Position numbers and translations under genes: made by a program. This document shows positions 1-8,851 of a stretch of 64,000 nt of DNA, in pieces. The DNA is taken from the NCBI RefSeq assembly GCF_002261185.1, contig NZ_NEVQ01000013.1, positions 496,001 through 560,000 of the forward strand, given 5' to 3'. The stretch's first letter is position 1, and every line of letters starts with the position of its first letter. The notes beneath the pieces are model-generated. The model had not been told where the DNA came from. It worked only from the letters and a program-made list of their open reading frames with translations, and did not search any database. Source of the stretch: Bordetella genomosp. 4 (GTDB lineage Bacteria; Pseudomonadota; Gammaproteobacteria; Burkholderiales; Burkholderiaceae_B).

Positions 1-748
1 GGGCCAATACCTCTAGCGCCTGTGCCGCGCGTGCTTCAACTGCCGCACCACGCTGCTGCGACGCAGCGCCTTGTTCCATCGCCACGGCACTGCCAGCACG
101 GGGCCCTTGCTGGTCCCATAGCGACCGGTACCGCTGCACCTGCTGGTCCGATAGCAACACCGACAGACGTTGCAACCGCCCTAGCGCCGGGCTGCCAAAC
201 AAACGGTCCGTGCCGCGCGTAATCGCCGACTCGGATTCGGCCTGTGCCAGAGGCAGGACTTGCTCCGCACACGCAGACAGCGCATTCCAGTCTTCTGCGG
301 CCGCAAAGGCCTGCAATTGCGTCAGCGCCGCATGCAGCGTCCCTGGGGGCATACGTTGAAGTTTCGCCGGATGAGCGATGGTATTGACCGCTGCATGGAT
401 TTCGCGGCGATCCTGACTGGCGTGGGCAGCCAGCGAGGCATACTCACGCACCGCAGTGGTCTGATGGCGCAAGACCATGGCCTGAAAAGCGGTGTCTCCC
501 CGCGTCGGCTGCATCGCCTCTCGAATCAAACGATCCAGCGCATCGAAGAACCTGCATTTCAGGGCATCGTCCGGCGTATCGCCTGCCTCCAGCAAGACTC
601 GAACCTGTTCCAGCACAATTGCAAGCGCCGTCGATGGACTCTCGCTTGCCGAGCTCGACGCCGCCGTCGGCATCGCGGGCAGCCGATATCGGCGCCTCAC
701 CGTACGCAGTATGTCTTGCAATAAGGGCGAAGGCTGCACGCGTTGCAC
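1..748 (-). CDS. Unrecognised protein, N-terminal part (runs off the left edge)
   Basis: An open minus-strand frame runs without a stop from a GTG at 746-748 to position 1, about 249 codons. The GTG overlaps the TAG stop of the acetyltransferase gene (TAGTG), which suggests translational coupling and decides the start; a TTG lies nine codons in. The visible protein is helical and rich in Ala, Gln and Leu. It has no signal peptide or membrane segment, and I see no motif I can name. Strand, frame and coupling make it a credible gene, because the overlapping plus-strand frames have the Arg-rich composition of antisense shadows. Function unknown; the C-terminal part lies outside the window. Confidence 0.6.
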   Translation of the reverse strand, partial: MQRVQPSPLLQDILRTVRRRYRLPAMPTAASSSASESPSTALAIVLEQVRVLLEAGDTPDDALKCRFFDALDRLIREAMQPTRGDTAFQAMVLRHQTTAVREYASLAAHASQDRREIHAAVNTIAHPAKLQRMPPGTLHAALTQLQAFAAAEDWNALSACAEQVLPLAQAESESAITRGTDRLFGSPALGRLQRLSVLLSDQQVQRYRSLWDQQGPRAGSAVAMEQGAASQQRGAAVEARAAQALEVLA

Positions 749-1323
749 TACGCTTGATGTTGAAACGGCGCCGGCGCAGTCGCGGGATCTACGAGTCTCA
801 AGAACATATGTCTGTCCGCATAAAATTTGCCATCGATGCATAGCGAATCAGACTCTTCGCCACACAGTTGAAAGCCCAGGCTTGAATAGAGCTGAAACGC
901 CACCGTGTTGGACGCTGTCACGTTCAAGGTGATTTGTCGAATTCCCGGCAGTTTGCGAGTGTGGGCTATAGCCGCCGTGACTAACGCCCTGGCCGCCCCC
1001 TTTCCCCTCAGATCGGGATGCACATACACGCCCCATATCGTGGCCTTATGCATGGCCTTTTTGCCTCGATGCCGGAATACGCCCGCGCTGCCCTTGAGCT
1101 CGCCAGCGACAAATGCGCCGACGATCAAGGCGCCGTCGTTGGGACCAACCCGGGCAGACCAATCCGCCTCTGACAGCACGGCCTCATCCTCCAGGCTGCT
1201 CATGAAAGACTCGGGCGAGTCTGCGAGCATCTGCGCGCGCAACACACGAAAGACCGCGACGTCTGCGTGATTCAGCAATCGGTATTCCACCCCATTGGCG
1301 ACGGGTTTGTGTTCGAGAGACAT
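748..1323 (-). CDS. GNAT-family N-acetyltransferase
   Basis: The 191-residue protein has the GNAT fold signatures: the acetyl-CoA loop in 'GVYVHPDLRGKGAARALV' (Arg/Gln-x-x-Gly-x-Gly/Ala type) near residue 110, then 'VTASNTVAFQLYSSLGF' typical of the C-terminal half. Such enzymes move an acetyl group from acetyl-CoA to an amine; the substrate cannot be read from the sequence. The ATG at 1323 is chosen over an upstream TTG because GGAGG lies about 11 bases before it. It is divergent from the TRAP operon and its stop overlaps the next gene's GTG. Acts in the cytoplasm. Confidence 0.85.
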   Translation of the reverse strand: MSLEHKPVANGVEYRLLNHADVAVFRVLRAQMLADSPESFMSSLEDEAVLSEADWSARVGPNDGALIVGAFVAGELKGSAGVFRHRGKKAMHKATIWGVYVHPDLRGKGAARALVTAAIAHTRKLPGIRQITLNVTASNTVAFQLYSSLGFQLCGEESDSLCIDGKFYADRHMFLRLVDPATAPAPFQHQA

Positions 1324-1377
1324 GAAAGCTCGGACCTCCAAAATGTAAATTTTGACACAGCGCGACCCTAGGACTTT

Positions 1378-1391
1378 CCCCTATGTAGGGG
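1378..1391. promoter_or_regulatory. Palindrome CCCCTA-TG-TAGGGG, operator candidate for the TRAP operon
   Basis: A perfect 6+6 bp inverted repeat with a 2-bp centre lies in the 196-bp divergent gap between the acetyltransferase and the TRAP operon, about 130 bp before the TRAP receptor start. Its short, symmetric form suits a dimeric helix-turn-helix regulator, for example of LuxR/FixJ type. No regulator gene is adjacent. Assignment is inference. Confidence 0.4.
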
Positions 1392-1519
1392 TTTCCTGGG
1401 GCAATCGGCGTTCCTGGCCCCGTAGAATTGCAACGCTTATGGCACCGCAATGCTTGCTCGCAGTGTTTCTGTGATATGCCGGGCTCATCGCCCTCTCTAT
1501 GCGAAGAAGGATCTCCGTG

Positions 1520-2494
1520 ATGAAAAAGACCCTCCCCCTATTGGCCGGCAGCTTTGTGCTGGCTTTCAGCGCCAGCGCTATGGCTCAAACGAAGTGGGAT
1601 CTGCCCAGCGCCTATCCTGCCAGCAATTTCCACGTCGAAAACCTGAATAACTTTGCCAAAGACGTCGATTCGCTGTCGGGCGGGAAACTCAAGATCACGA
1701 TACACAATAATGCGTCGCTCTATAAAGCGCCCGAGATCAAGCGTGCTGTGCAAGGCAACCAGGCGCAGATCGGTGAGATCCTGCTGACCAACTTCGCGAA
1801 CGAAGACCCGATCTATGCCCTGGACGGCCTGCCCTTTCTGGCCACGGGCTACGACGCCTCATTCAAGCTCTATCAGGCACAAAAGCCGTACCTGGAAAAG
1901 AAACTGGCTTCGCAAGGCATGACGCTGCTGTTTACCGTCGCCTGGCCTCCACAAGGCATCTTTGCCAACCGCGACCTGAAAACCGTCGACGATTTGAAAG
2001 GCCTGAAATGGCGTGCCTATAGCCCGGTCACCGCCAAAATCGCTGAGCTGGCTGGCGCACAGCCTGTCACGGTCCAGGCAGCCGAGCTGTCGCAAGCCAT
2101 GGCCACCGGTGTGATCGACTCGTACATGTCTTCGGCCTCGACCGGGTATGACTCCAAGACCTACGAGTACATCAAGAAATGGTACGACACGCAGGCCTGG
2201 CTGCCCAAGAACGCGATCATTGTGAACAAGAAAGCCTTTGACGCGCTGGATCCGGCGACCCAAGAGGCCCTGAAGAAAGCGGGTGCACAGGCCGAAGAGC
2301 GCGGCTGGAAACTCGCCCAGGAAAAAGGCGAATGGTACAAAAAGGAACTCACGAAAAATGGCATGACCATCATTCAACCCACGCCTGAGCTGAAGGCCGG
2401 CTTGAACAAGATCGGCGAGGTCATGATCAACGAGTGGACCGAGCGCGCCGGCGATGACGGCAAAGCCATCATCGAAGCCTACCGCAAGATGTAA
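1520..2494 (+). CDS. TRAP transporter solute-binding protein, DctP family
   Basis: The 324-residue periplasmic receptor captures a (probably carboxylate) solute for the DctQM permease encoded directly downstream. It begins with a classical signal peptide (MKKTLPLLAGSFVLAFSASAMA, cleavage after AMA near residue 23). It has DctP-family features including 'LKGLKWRAYSPVTAKIAELAGAQPV', where the Arg is the usual carboxylate-binding residue, and 'QAMATGVIDSYMSS'. The ATG at 1520 is chosen because AGGATCT precedes it and the signal peptide starts there; an in-frame ATG at 1499 would add seven Arg-rich residues. Five bases separate it from dctQ, so the three genes form one operon. The ligand is unknown. 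Confidence 0.9.
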   Translation: MKKTLPLLAGSFVLAFSASAMAQTKWDLPSAYPASNFHVENLNNFAKDVDSLSGGKLKITIHNNASLYKAPEIKRAVQGNQAQIGEILLTNFANEDPIYALDGLPFLATGYDASFKLYQAQKPYLEKKLASQGMTLLFTVAWPPQGIFANRDLKTVDDLKGLKWRAYSPVTAKIAELAGAQPVTVQAAELSQAMATGVIDSYMSSASTGYDSKTYEYIKKWYDTQAWLPKNAIIVNKKAFDALDPATQEALKKAGAQAEERGWKLAQEKGEWYKKELTKNGMTIIQPTPELKAGLNKIGEVMINEWTERAGDDGKAIIEAYRKM

Positions 2495-2499
2495 TCCTC

Positions 2500-3000
2500 A
2501 TGCGCCGTTTACTCGATACTCTGTACGGCGCGGCCGGCCTCTTGGCCGGCCTGTGCATGATAGGTGTGCTGATTTCAGTACTGATTTCCATCATTGGACG
2601 CCAGATCGATTGGCATGTGGCCGGCATCGATGCCTACGCTGGATATTTCATGGCCGGTGCAGGTTTTTTAGCATTAGCCAGTACGTTCAAACACGGCGAG
2701 CATATCCGCGTCACGCTCTTGCTGAACTCGCTGGCGGCGCGTGGCAACCGGCGACTGGATATTTTCGCGCTGTGTGCGGGCACCCTGCTCGCGGCCGCCT
2801 TTGCGTTCTTCAGTATCAAGCTGATGCTGGACTCGCACACCTATAACGATGTTTCTACGTCCAACGACGCCACGCCCTTGTGGATACCCCAGATCAGCAT
2901 GGCTGTCGGGACCGTGTTGTTCCTGGTGTCGCTGGTCGACGAATTGATCCGCCGCTTGCACGGTCTGCCTGCTCCTACGTCACACCAAACCCATGAATGA
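2500..3000 (+). CDS. TRAP transporter small permease, DctQ family
   Basis: A 166-residue inner-membrane protein with four hydrophobic segments (about residues 10-30, 45-62, 88-108, 128-150), the normal size and topology of DctQ. It bridges the periplasmic receptor and the large DctM subunit. It starts five bases after the receptor gene and its stop overlaps the start of dctM (ATGAATGA around 2993-3000), which points to coupled translation. Family membership follows from topology, length and position between dctP and dctM rather than from a catalytic motif. Confidence 0.88.
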   Translation: MRRLLDTLYGAAGLLAGLCMIGVLISVLISIIGRQIDWHVAGIDAYAGYFMAGAGFLALASTFKHGEHIRVTLLLNSLAARGNRRLDIFALCAGTLLAAAFAFFSIKLMLDSHTYNDVSTSNDATPLWIPQISMAVGTVLFLVSLVDELIRRLHGLPAPTSHQTHE

Positions 3001-4294
3001 AGTCCTGGTCATTACCTTATTGGTCGTCTCGATTTTTGCGCTGCTGGGTTGCGGTGTCTGGGTTGGCTTGACGCTGGCGGGCACGGCATGGATAGGCATG
3101 GAGATCTTTTCCAGCCGGCCTGCCGGAGACGCGATGGCCGTCACGATATGGGGCGCCTCGTCAAGCTGGACGCTGACGGCGCTGCCCTTGTTTTTGTGGA
3201 TGGGCGAGATTCTGTTTCGCACGCGGTTGTCAGAAGATCTGTTCAAGGGGCTCGCGCCCTGGCTGAATCGCCTTCCCGGCCGTCTGTTGCACACCAACGT
3301 GATTGGCTGCGCGATCTTTGCCGCGGTATCGGGTTCGTCGGCGGCAACCTGCGCGACGGTCGGCAAGATGACGATCCCCGAATTGAAGCGGCGGGGTTAC
3401 CCCGAGAGCAAGGTGTTGGGCACGTTGTCGGGCGCCGGCACGCTGGGGCTGCTGATTCCGCCGTCGATCATCATGATCGTGTATGGCGTGGCGGCGGACG
3501 TCTCGATCGCTCGCCTGTTCATCGCGGGCATTGTGCCGGGAATCATGCTGGCCGTGCTGTTCATGGGCTATATCGCCTGGTGGGCCATACGCAATCCGAA
3601 AGAGGTGCCCGCGTCGGACGAACACATGACGTTGCGGCAAAAGCTCCATCAATCCCGCCATTTGATTCCGGTATTGCTGTTGATCGCGGCGGTGCTGGGA
3701 TCGATTTACACGGGCATTGCGACGGCGACGGAGGCGGCAGCCATAGGCGTAGTGGGTGCGTTGATCCTATCCGCGTTGCAAGGCTCGTTGAACAAGGATA
3801 GCTTTTGGCAATCGCTGATGGGCGCGACCCGGCTGTATTGCATGATCGCATTGATCCTGGCCGGCGCACAGTTCCTGACGCTGTCCATGGGCTATATCGG
3901 TCTGCCGCGCGCGCTGGCTGAATGGATCGGCGCGCTGGGACTGTCGCAGTTCGGATTGATCATGGCGCTGATGGTCTTTTTCATCGTGCTGGGTTGCTTT
4001 CTGGACGGTATCTCCATCGTCGTGCTCACGATGGGAGTCTTGTTGCCGACCGTGCAGGCAGCCGGCATCGATCTGATCTGGTTTGGCATCTTTATCGTGT
4101 TTGTGGTCGAGATGGCACAGATTACGCCGCCGGTCGGGTTCAATCTTTTTGTGCTGTCGGGGATGACTGGACGAGAGCTGCCTTATATCGCCAAGGCGTC
4201 GTTGCCGATGTTCTTTTTGATGATTCTGGCGGTGCTGTTGTTGTATGTGGTGCCAGGGATTGCTACCTGGTTGCCGCAGCATATGACGCTGTGA
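2993..4294 (+). CDS. TRAP transporter large permease, DctM family
   Basis: A 433-residue, 12-13 segment inner-membrane carrier that performs sodium- or proton-coupled uptake with DctQ. Family signatures include 'AVSGSSAATCATVGKMTIPELKRRGY', 'SGAGTLGLLIPPSIIMIVYG' and, near the C-terminus, 'EMAQITPPVGFNLFV'. Length is normal for the family. It overlaps dctQ by eight bases and ends the operon; no clear terminator was seen in the 30 bases before the convergent helicase gene. The substrate cannot be read from the sequence. Confidence 0.92.
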   Translation: MNEVLVITLLVVSIFALLGCGVWVGLTLAGTAWIGMEIFSSRPAGDAMAVTIWGASSSWTLTALPLFLWMGEILFRTRLSEDLFKGLAPWLNRLPGRLLHTNVIGCAIFAAVSGSSAATCATVGKMTIPELKRRGYPESKVLGTLSGAGTLGLLIPPSIIMIVYGVAADVSIARLFIAGIVPGIMLAVLFMGYIAWWAIRNPKEVPASDEHMTLRQKLHQSRHLIPVLLLIAAVLGSIYTGIATATEAAAIGVVGALILSALQGSLNKDSFWQSLMGATRLYCMIALILAGAQFLTLSMGYIGLPRALAEWIGALGLSQFGLIMALMVFFIVLGCFLDGISIVVLTMGVLLPTVQAAGIDLIWFGIFIVFVVEMAQITPPVGFNLFVLSGMTGRELPYIAKASLPMFFLMILAVLLLYVVPGIATWLPQHMTL

Positions 4295-4324
4295 TGCCGG
4301 GCTGACGATCAGCACACGTGTTGA

Positions 4325-6625
4325 CTACGCTGGCGCCGTCTGCGACAGGTGGACGGCGCCTAGTTGCCACCACCCAGGCAATAATGCCTGCACCTTTCCT
4401 CTGCGGTAACGATCGTCGATCAGATAGACCGTACCCGTATCGTGCTCGCCGCGGATCACGCGGCCAGCGGCCTGTACGACCTTTTGCAGTCCGGGATACA
4501 AGTACGTGTAGTCATATCCCTGGTCCTTGCCATAGAGTTTTTCCATGGCGGCCTTCATCTGCTCGTTCACGGGATTGACCTGAGGCAAACCCAGTGTCGC
4601 GATAAAAGCGCCAATCAGGCGTTTTCCGGGCAAATCGACAGCCTCTGAAAACGCGCCTCCCAGCACGGCAAAGCCGACCCCGGACCCGGATTCGGTAAAC
4701 CGGGCCAGAAATGCCTCGCGGCCGGCTTCGTTCATGGCAGGCGTTTGTTTCCAGAGCGGGACCTGCGGATGACACTGGCTCAACAGATCGGCCACCTGCT
4801 CCAGGTATTCGAAACTGCTCAAAAAGCTCAAATAGTTGCCTGGGTTTTTCGCATATTGCGCCGCGATCAGGTCGACGATAGGACGCAAAGACTGTTTGCG
4901 GTCACGATAGCGGGTAGACACATTACCCGCGACATGCACGGTCAACTGTTCCGCCTGAAAAGGCGCAGCCACCTCGATCCAACCCGTCTTGTCGGGCAGT
5001 CCCAACGTATCCCGGTAATACTGTTGCGGATTGAGCGTGGCGGAAAACAATACCGTGGCGTGCGCTGCAGCGTAACGTGCCGCCAAGTGCGGCGCGGGCA
5101 CGACATTGCGAACGCAGAGCGTGGATGGGCTCGTGGGGACGTCTGAATCATCACGCCGATCTCGCGTGACATCGAACAGCGCGTGCGGGCCGAATTGCTC
5201 TGCCAATCGGGCAAAGCTCAGCATCTCGAAATAGAACAGCAACAGGGGATCGTCCTGGGCCAAAGGCGCCTGCCCCACGTGTTCCGCGACGGCAACGATG
5301 GCCTTCTGTACGGCGGCGAGCAAACCGGCGGGCACGGCGTCGTAGGCTTGATAGGCGCAGGCTTGTTTGCGGTTCAGTGCATTCCATGCCCGGTTCAAGC
5401 CATCCAGCAGTTTGCGCAGCGCCTTTGGCGCAGCCTGACGCGCCCGCTTGAGGGCAGGTTGCGACAGCGTGCTGCTGTACATATGGCGTGCGCGATCCAC
5501 CAGATTGTGCGCTTCGTCCACCAGCACCGCCACACGCCATTGATGAGCCTGAGCGAGCGCGTACAAAATGGCATTGCTATCGAAATAATAGTTATAGTCG
5601 CCGATCACCACATCGCTCCAGCGTGCGAGCTCTTGCGACAGATAGTACGGGCATACACCGTGTGCCTGAGCGACGGTCCGTACGGTTGATCCATCTAACC
5701 GCGTATGCGCCAACGCGGCGGCACGAGCCTCAGGCAGACGGTCATAAAAACCCCGGGCCAATGGGCAGGACTCGCCATGGCAGGCCTTGTCGGGATATAC
5801 GCAGACTTTATCGCGCGCCTGCAGGTCGAGCGCTCGCAATCCCGGTTGCGCGGCCGACTCGTTGAGACGGTCCAACGCCTGCTGCGCCAGCGCCTTGCCC
5901 GCGTTCTTGGCGGCGAGGAAAAATACCTTGTCGATACGCGTATCGGGTGCGGCCTTGAGCAGCGGAAACAAGGTGCCTAGCGTCTTGCCGATACCCGTGG
6001 ATGCTTGCGCCAATAAACAGCCTCCATCACGGGCCGTACGATATACCGATACTGCCAACTCCCGCTGTCCCGCGCGAAATTGGCCCAATGGAAAATCCAA
6101 TTGCGCCAACGCGAGATCACGCGCCTGACGATGGGCGAGCTCGGTGGTCGCCCACGCCTGAAAACGCGCACATTGCTCTTCGAAAAAAGTCCGGAGTTCC
6201 GCCGCGTCGTAGTCGCGGGGAAATTGGGTTTCTTCCTCGGTGACGACATTGAAATACACGACGGCCACGCGCAGACGGGAGATGCCTCGCGCTTGGCAAA
6301 ACAAGTGGCCATAGATGCATGCCTGCGCCCAATGCAGGGCACGATGGTTGTCGCGCACACTGCTCAGTTCGCCTCGGTAGGTCTTGATTTCCTCGAGTTG
6401 ATTCGTGTCCGGATCGTAACCGTCGGCACGGCCACGCACGAGCAGATCCTGGTATTGGCCCGACAATGCGATTTCGGACTCGTAGGCAGCGGTGCGCCGA
6501 TCCACTACCGTAGCGTGCCCAGCCACACCTTCCGGGCCGGTCGGCGCGGGCGTGAAACGCAGATCCAGATCCCCTGCTCTAGCGGTGAATTCACACAGCG
6601 TGCGCACTGCAACCGAATAGCTCAT
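4325..6625 (-). CDS. Rad3/DinG-type DNA helicase with N-terminal Cas4-like nuclease domain
   Basis: A 766-residue fusion. Residues about 40-130 look like a PD-(D/E)XK nuclease: 'GRADGY' (D68), 'EIK' (E79, K81) and a following Q-x3-Y (Q101, Y105), the RecB/Cas4 pattern. Residues from about 180 are a superfamily-2 XPD/DinG helicase: Walker A 'STGIGKT' (209-215), four spaced Cys after 'ARDKV' suggesting an iron-sulfur cluster, 'VDEAHNLVDRAR' as motif II, and 'QAAGRVIRG' as motif VI. Expected role is 5'-3' unwinding and processing of damaged or branched DNA. It lies just downstream of a FAN1-like nuclease, supporting a shared repair job. Start ATG at 6625 overlaps the stop of a 24-codon ORF. Confidence 0.9.
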   Translation of the reverse strand: MSYSVAVRTLCEFTARAGDLDLRFTPAPTGPEGVAGHATVVDRRTAAYESEIALSGQYQDLLVRGRADGYDPDTNQLEEIKTYRGELSSVRDNHRALHWAQACIYGHLFCQARGISRLRVAVVYFNVVTEEETQFPRDYDAAELRTFFEEQCARFQAWATTELAHRQARDLALAQLDFPLGQFRAGQRELAVSVYRTARDGGCLLAQASTGIGKTLGTLFPLLKAAPDTRIDKVFFLAAKNAGKALAQQALDRLNESAAQPGLRALDLQARDKVCVYPDKACHGESCPLARGFYDRLPEARAAALAHTRLDGSTVRTVAQAHGVCPYYLSQELARWSDVVIGDYNYYFDSNAILYALAQAHQWRVAVLVDEAHNLVDRARHMYSSTLSQPALKRARQAAPKALRKLLDGLNRAWNALNRKQACAYQAYDAVPAGLLAAVQKAIVAVAEHVGQAPLAQDDPLLLFYFEMLSFARLAEQFGPHALFDVTRDRRDDSDVPTSPSTLCVRNVVPAPHLAARYAAAHATVLFSATLNPQQYYRDTLGLPDKTGWIEVAAPFQAEQLTVHVAGNVSTRYRDRKQSLRPIVDLIAAQYAKNPGNYLSFLSSFEYLEQVADLLSQCHPQVPLWKQTPAMNEAGREAFLARFTESGSGVGFAVLGGAFSEAVDLPGKRLIGAFIATLGLPQVNPVNEQMKAAMEKLYGKDQGYDYTYLYPGLQKVVQAAGRVIRGEHDTGTVYLIDDRYRRGKVQALLPGWWQLGAVHLSQTAPA

Positions 6626-6696
6626 GCCTGGACCTCATGCCAGCATGCTGCGTCGGTGACCTCGTGCCAAGGGCGCATTGCGACCGATTCGCTCAT
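6622..6696 (-). CDS. 24-codon ORF overlapping both flanking repair genes
   Basis: The 24-codon frame begins with an ATG that overlaps the nuclease-gene stop (ACATGAG at 6693-6696) and ends with a TGA that overlaps the helicase ATG (GCATGAG at 6622-6625), filling the gap between the two genes exactly. Its first seven residues (MSESVAM) resemble the helicase start (MSYSVAV), and the DNA of the two starts matches over about 26 bases, so it looks like a partial duplication of the helicase 5' end. It could be a coupling leader or a remnant. Product function, if any, is unknown. Confidence 0.45.
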   Translation of the reverse strand: MSESVAMRPWHEVTDAACWHEVQA

Positions 6697-8333
6697 GTCT
6701 CATCCTCAAGCCATCGAACATGGCACACGTGCGCCGCAATTCCATGCGCGGCGCAATACTGCAGCCAGCGAATCTGGTTATCCTGCAGTTTGTCGCCCGG
6801 CCCCTTGATTTCGATCAGCTCATAACGCTTTTCGCCTGGCACAAACCGGATCAGATCGGGCAAGCCCGTGCGGTTTTGCGCGATGTCTTGCAGCATTCGC
6901 GTGAAAAACAATTTCAGATGATGCGCGGGCAGGCACTCCAACGCCAGACGCAGCAGTGGCTCGGATAACGCCCCCCAGAACACAAAAGGCGATTGCAGGC
7001 CGGCTTTTTCAGTGTAGCGGCGCCATATCGTGTCGCGGTAAACGCCCGATTCCAGCTGCGACAGAGCTGAGTCAAACAGATCTGCACGGCGTGAAACAAA
7101 GTCCGGCGCAGACAAATCCGCAGGGCCGCGCTGAAAGGGATGAAAGAAGGCACCCGGCAATGGCGCGAAAACGGCCGGCCAGCACAGCAAGCCAAATAAC
7201 GCGTTGATCAAGGTGTTTTCGACGTAGTACACCGGCGCAGCGTCACAGTGCAGATGATCGCGCGCGACAATCTCGACAGACTGCTGCTCAACGGGGCGCC
7301 GCAGTGTCAGATCGACCCGGACAGGGGCGGCAATGGGTGCTCGAGCCGGCGCAGGCGCCCCGGCGTTGCGCCGCAGGCGCGGCAGCATTCTCGCCAGCGC
7401 CTGGCTCTCCGCCTCGCTTTCCGGGGCTTGCCGAGCATGCAGAGCCAGCCCTAACGCATCACCATGGCGTCCCATGCGCTCGAGCATCCGAATACGGCGA
7501 TGACGAGCCCCCGGATAAGCACACTGCTCATACACGCGATAGGCCCTGTCCCAATGCCGCGCGCGCTCACAGGCGTGACCGATGCGCAAGAGCACCTTGG
7601 CGCGGCGTTGCTCCAGCCAGGCGTTTGTGCTGACACAGGACTGCACGACGTCCAACAGATCATCGATCTCGGGGTCCGTCTCCAGCGCCTCGCGGCATGC
7701 GTGCAGCGTCAGATACCTGTCGATATCGGCGCGTGCCTGGAATGCACGCGACGCGTGGTCGAACGCGACGGATTCGTAGCGGAACACCCCCAGATCGGCC
7801 AACACGAACTCTGACCAGTCCTGCCGCAGATTACCGAAAAACATCAGGCGCAGCCGGTCGCAATGTTCTCCCAGCATGAAGCGCCAGACCAGTTCCGGCG
7901 ACGTAGGGCACCATTGTTCGTAGGATTGGACCTCATCATGCTGCTCGCGCAATACGGCCAGCCATTCCGGCTTACGCAGCCCCGCCCTGACAGACGCCGG
8001 GAACAAGCCACGCAACTCTGGCAAGGTGCAGATATCGAACAACTCATCCAACGCCATCGGTGCCCTGGCATCAAGCCAGCCCAGCGACACCAACGGCGCA
8101 GCGGCTGCAAGCAGATCGGGAATTTCTTCATACGCCAGGCGGCTGGCTCGAAACCACGGGCCCCGTCTCATTGCCATGCGCACGAACAGCGCGCGCGACA
8201 TCTGCGGCAAGCGGTCGAATTCGTCAAAAAAGACGCGCTCGCCCTCATCGAGCAAATCGGCGTAACGATCGGCCACGACCTGCAGCGCACGCTGGAAGTT
8301 ATGCAGATAGTAGTAACGGTGCGATGGAAGCAT
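6693..8333 (-). CDS. FAN1-like VRR-NUC domain nuclease
   Basis: The 546-residue protein ends in a VRR-NUC nuclease domain: 'GLPDLIRF' supplies the catalytic Asp, 'ELIEIKGPGDKLQDNQIRWL' the E-x-K pair and the following Gln. The preceding region, with 'RAKVLLRIGHACERARHWDRAYRVYEQC' and 'YYVENTLINALFGLLCWPAVFAPLPGAF', matches the helical/TPR-like and SAP-associated architecture of bacterial FAN1 (KIAA1018) homologues, structure-specific nucleases that can process interstrand crosslinks. ATG at 8333 is the first good start, and length suits the family. The gene is followed, through a 24-codon ORF with stop-start overlaps, by the nuclease-helicase gene, so the two are probably made together. Confidence 0.88.
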   Translation of the reverse strand: MLPSHRYYYLHNFQRALQVVADRYADLLDEGERVFFDEFDRLPQMSRALFVRMAMRRGPWFRASRLAYEEIPDLLAAAAPLVSLGWLDARAPMALDELFDICTLPELRGLFPASVRAGLRKPEWLAVLREQHDEVQSYEQWCPTSPELVWRFMLGEHCDRLRLMFFGNLRQDWSEFVLADLGVFRYESVAFDHASRAFQARADIDRYLTLHACREALETDPEIDDLLDVVQSCVSTNAWLEQRRAKVLLRIGHACERARHWDRAYRVYEQCAYPGARHRRIRMLERMGRHGDALGLALHARQAPESEAESQALARMLPRLRRNAGAPAPARAPIAAPVRVDLTLRRPVEQQSVEIVARDHLHCDAAPVYYVENTLINALFGLLCWPAVFAPLPGAFFHPFQRGPADLSAPDFVSRRADLFDSALSQLESGVYRDTIWRRYTEKAGLQSPFVFWGALSEPLLRLALECLPAHHLKLFFTRMLQDIAQNRTGLPDLIRFVPGEKRYELIEIKGPGDKLQDNQIRWLQYCAAHGIAAHVCHVRWLEDET

Positions 8334-8458
8334 CTGGCAAAACTGGATATTTATCCAGTAATCATATCAAATCCCGGCGAGGCAGCATCTCGCTCGAGGG
8401 AAGTTGCCGACCCGGGTATGCGACTTGCAGCGCCACGTGACCAAACCTAGGGGATGCC

Positions 8459-8851
8459 ATGATTTCAGAACGATTGAAGCGGATACGCCATCTGGCTGAG
8501 TTTGTCGCTGAACGCAGCGGCGATTATCTCGAATTAGCCGGCATTGAACTGTCGCTATACCGCTCGGCCTTGGTCACCACATTGATCAGCAGCGTGGCGC
8601 TGCTGTTCTGCGGACTCGGTACACTAGCCTTTATATCGGTAGCAGCCATCGTGAGTTTCTGGGACACGGATAGTCGGCTGCTCGTGGCGTGGCTGGTGGC
8701 TGGCGCGTGGCTGCTGATCACCCTCATCGCCCTGACCATTGCCGCCCGCAACGCGCCAAAGAACTCGCTTTTTTCCGAACTCAGCCACCAAGTACGCCTG
8801 GATGCCGCCGCCGCCCGGAGTCATTATGCCCAAGACGACCACACAAGCTGA
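8459..8851 (+). CDS. YqjE-like membrane protein (phage holin superfamily III / DUF1469)
   Basis: A 130-residue protein with an amphipathic N-terminus, two central hydrophobic segments (about residues 42-68 and 78-100, e.g. 'LLVAWLVAGAWLLITLIALTIAA') and a charged C-terminal tail. This layout matches YqjE/Actinobacterial-holin-like proteins, which despite the name are chromosomal envelope proteins of unknown role, often beside yqjD and yqjK. AGGGGA precedes the ATG at 8459. Its last 26 bases overlap the next gene, so they form an operon. There is no sign of phage genes nearby. Confidence 0.7.
   Translation: MISERLKRIRHLAEFVAERSGDYLELAGIELSLYRSALVTTLISSVALLFCGLGTLAFISVAAIVSFWDTDSRLLVAWLVAGAWLLITLIALTIAARNAPKNSLFSELSHQVRLDAAAARSHYAQDDHTS

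Noticed and set aside
7304-7633. ORF antisense to the FAN1-like gene
   Set aside because: It is covered by a well-supported nuclease gene on the other strand and shows no family motif.
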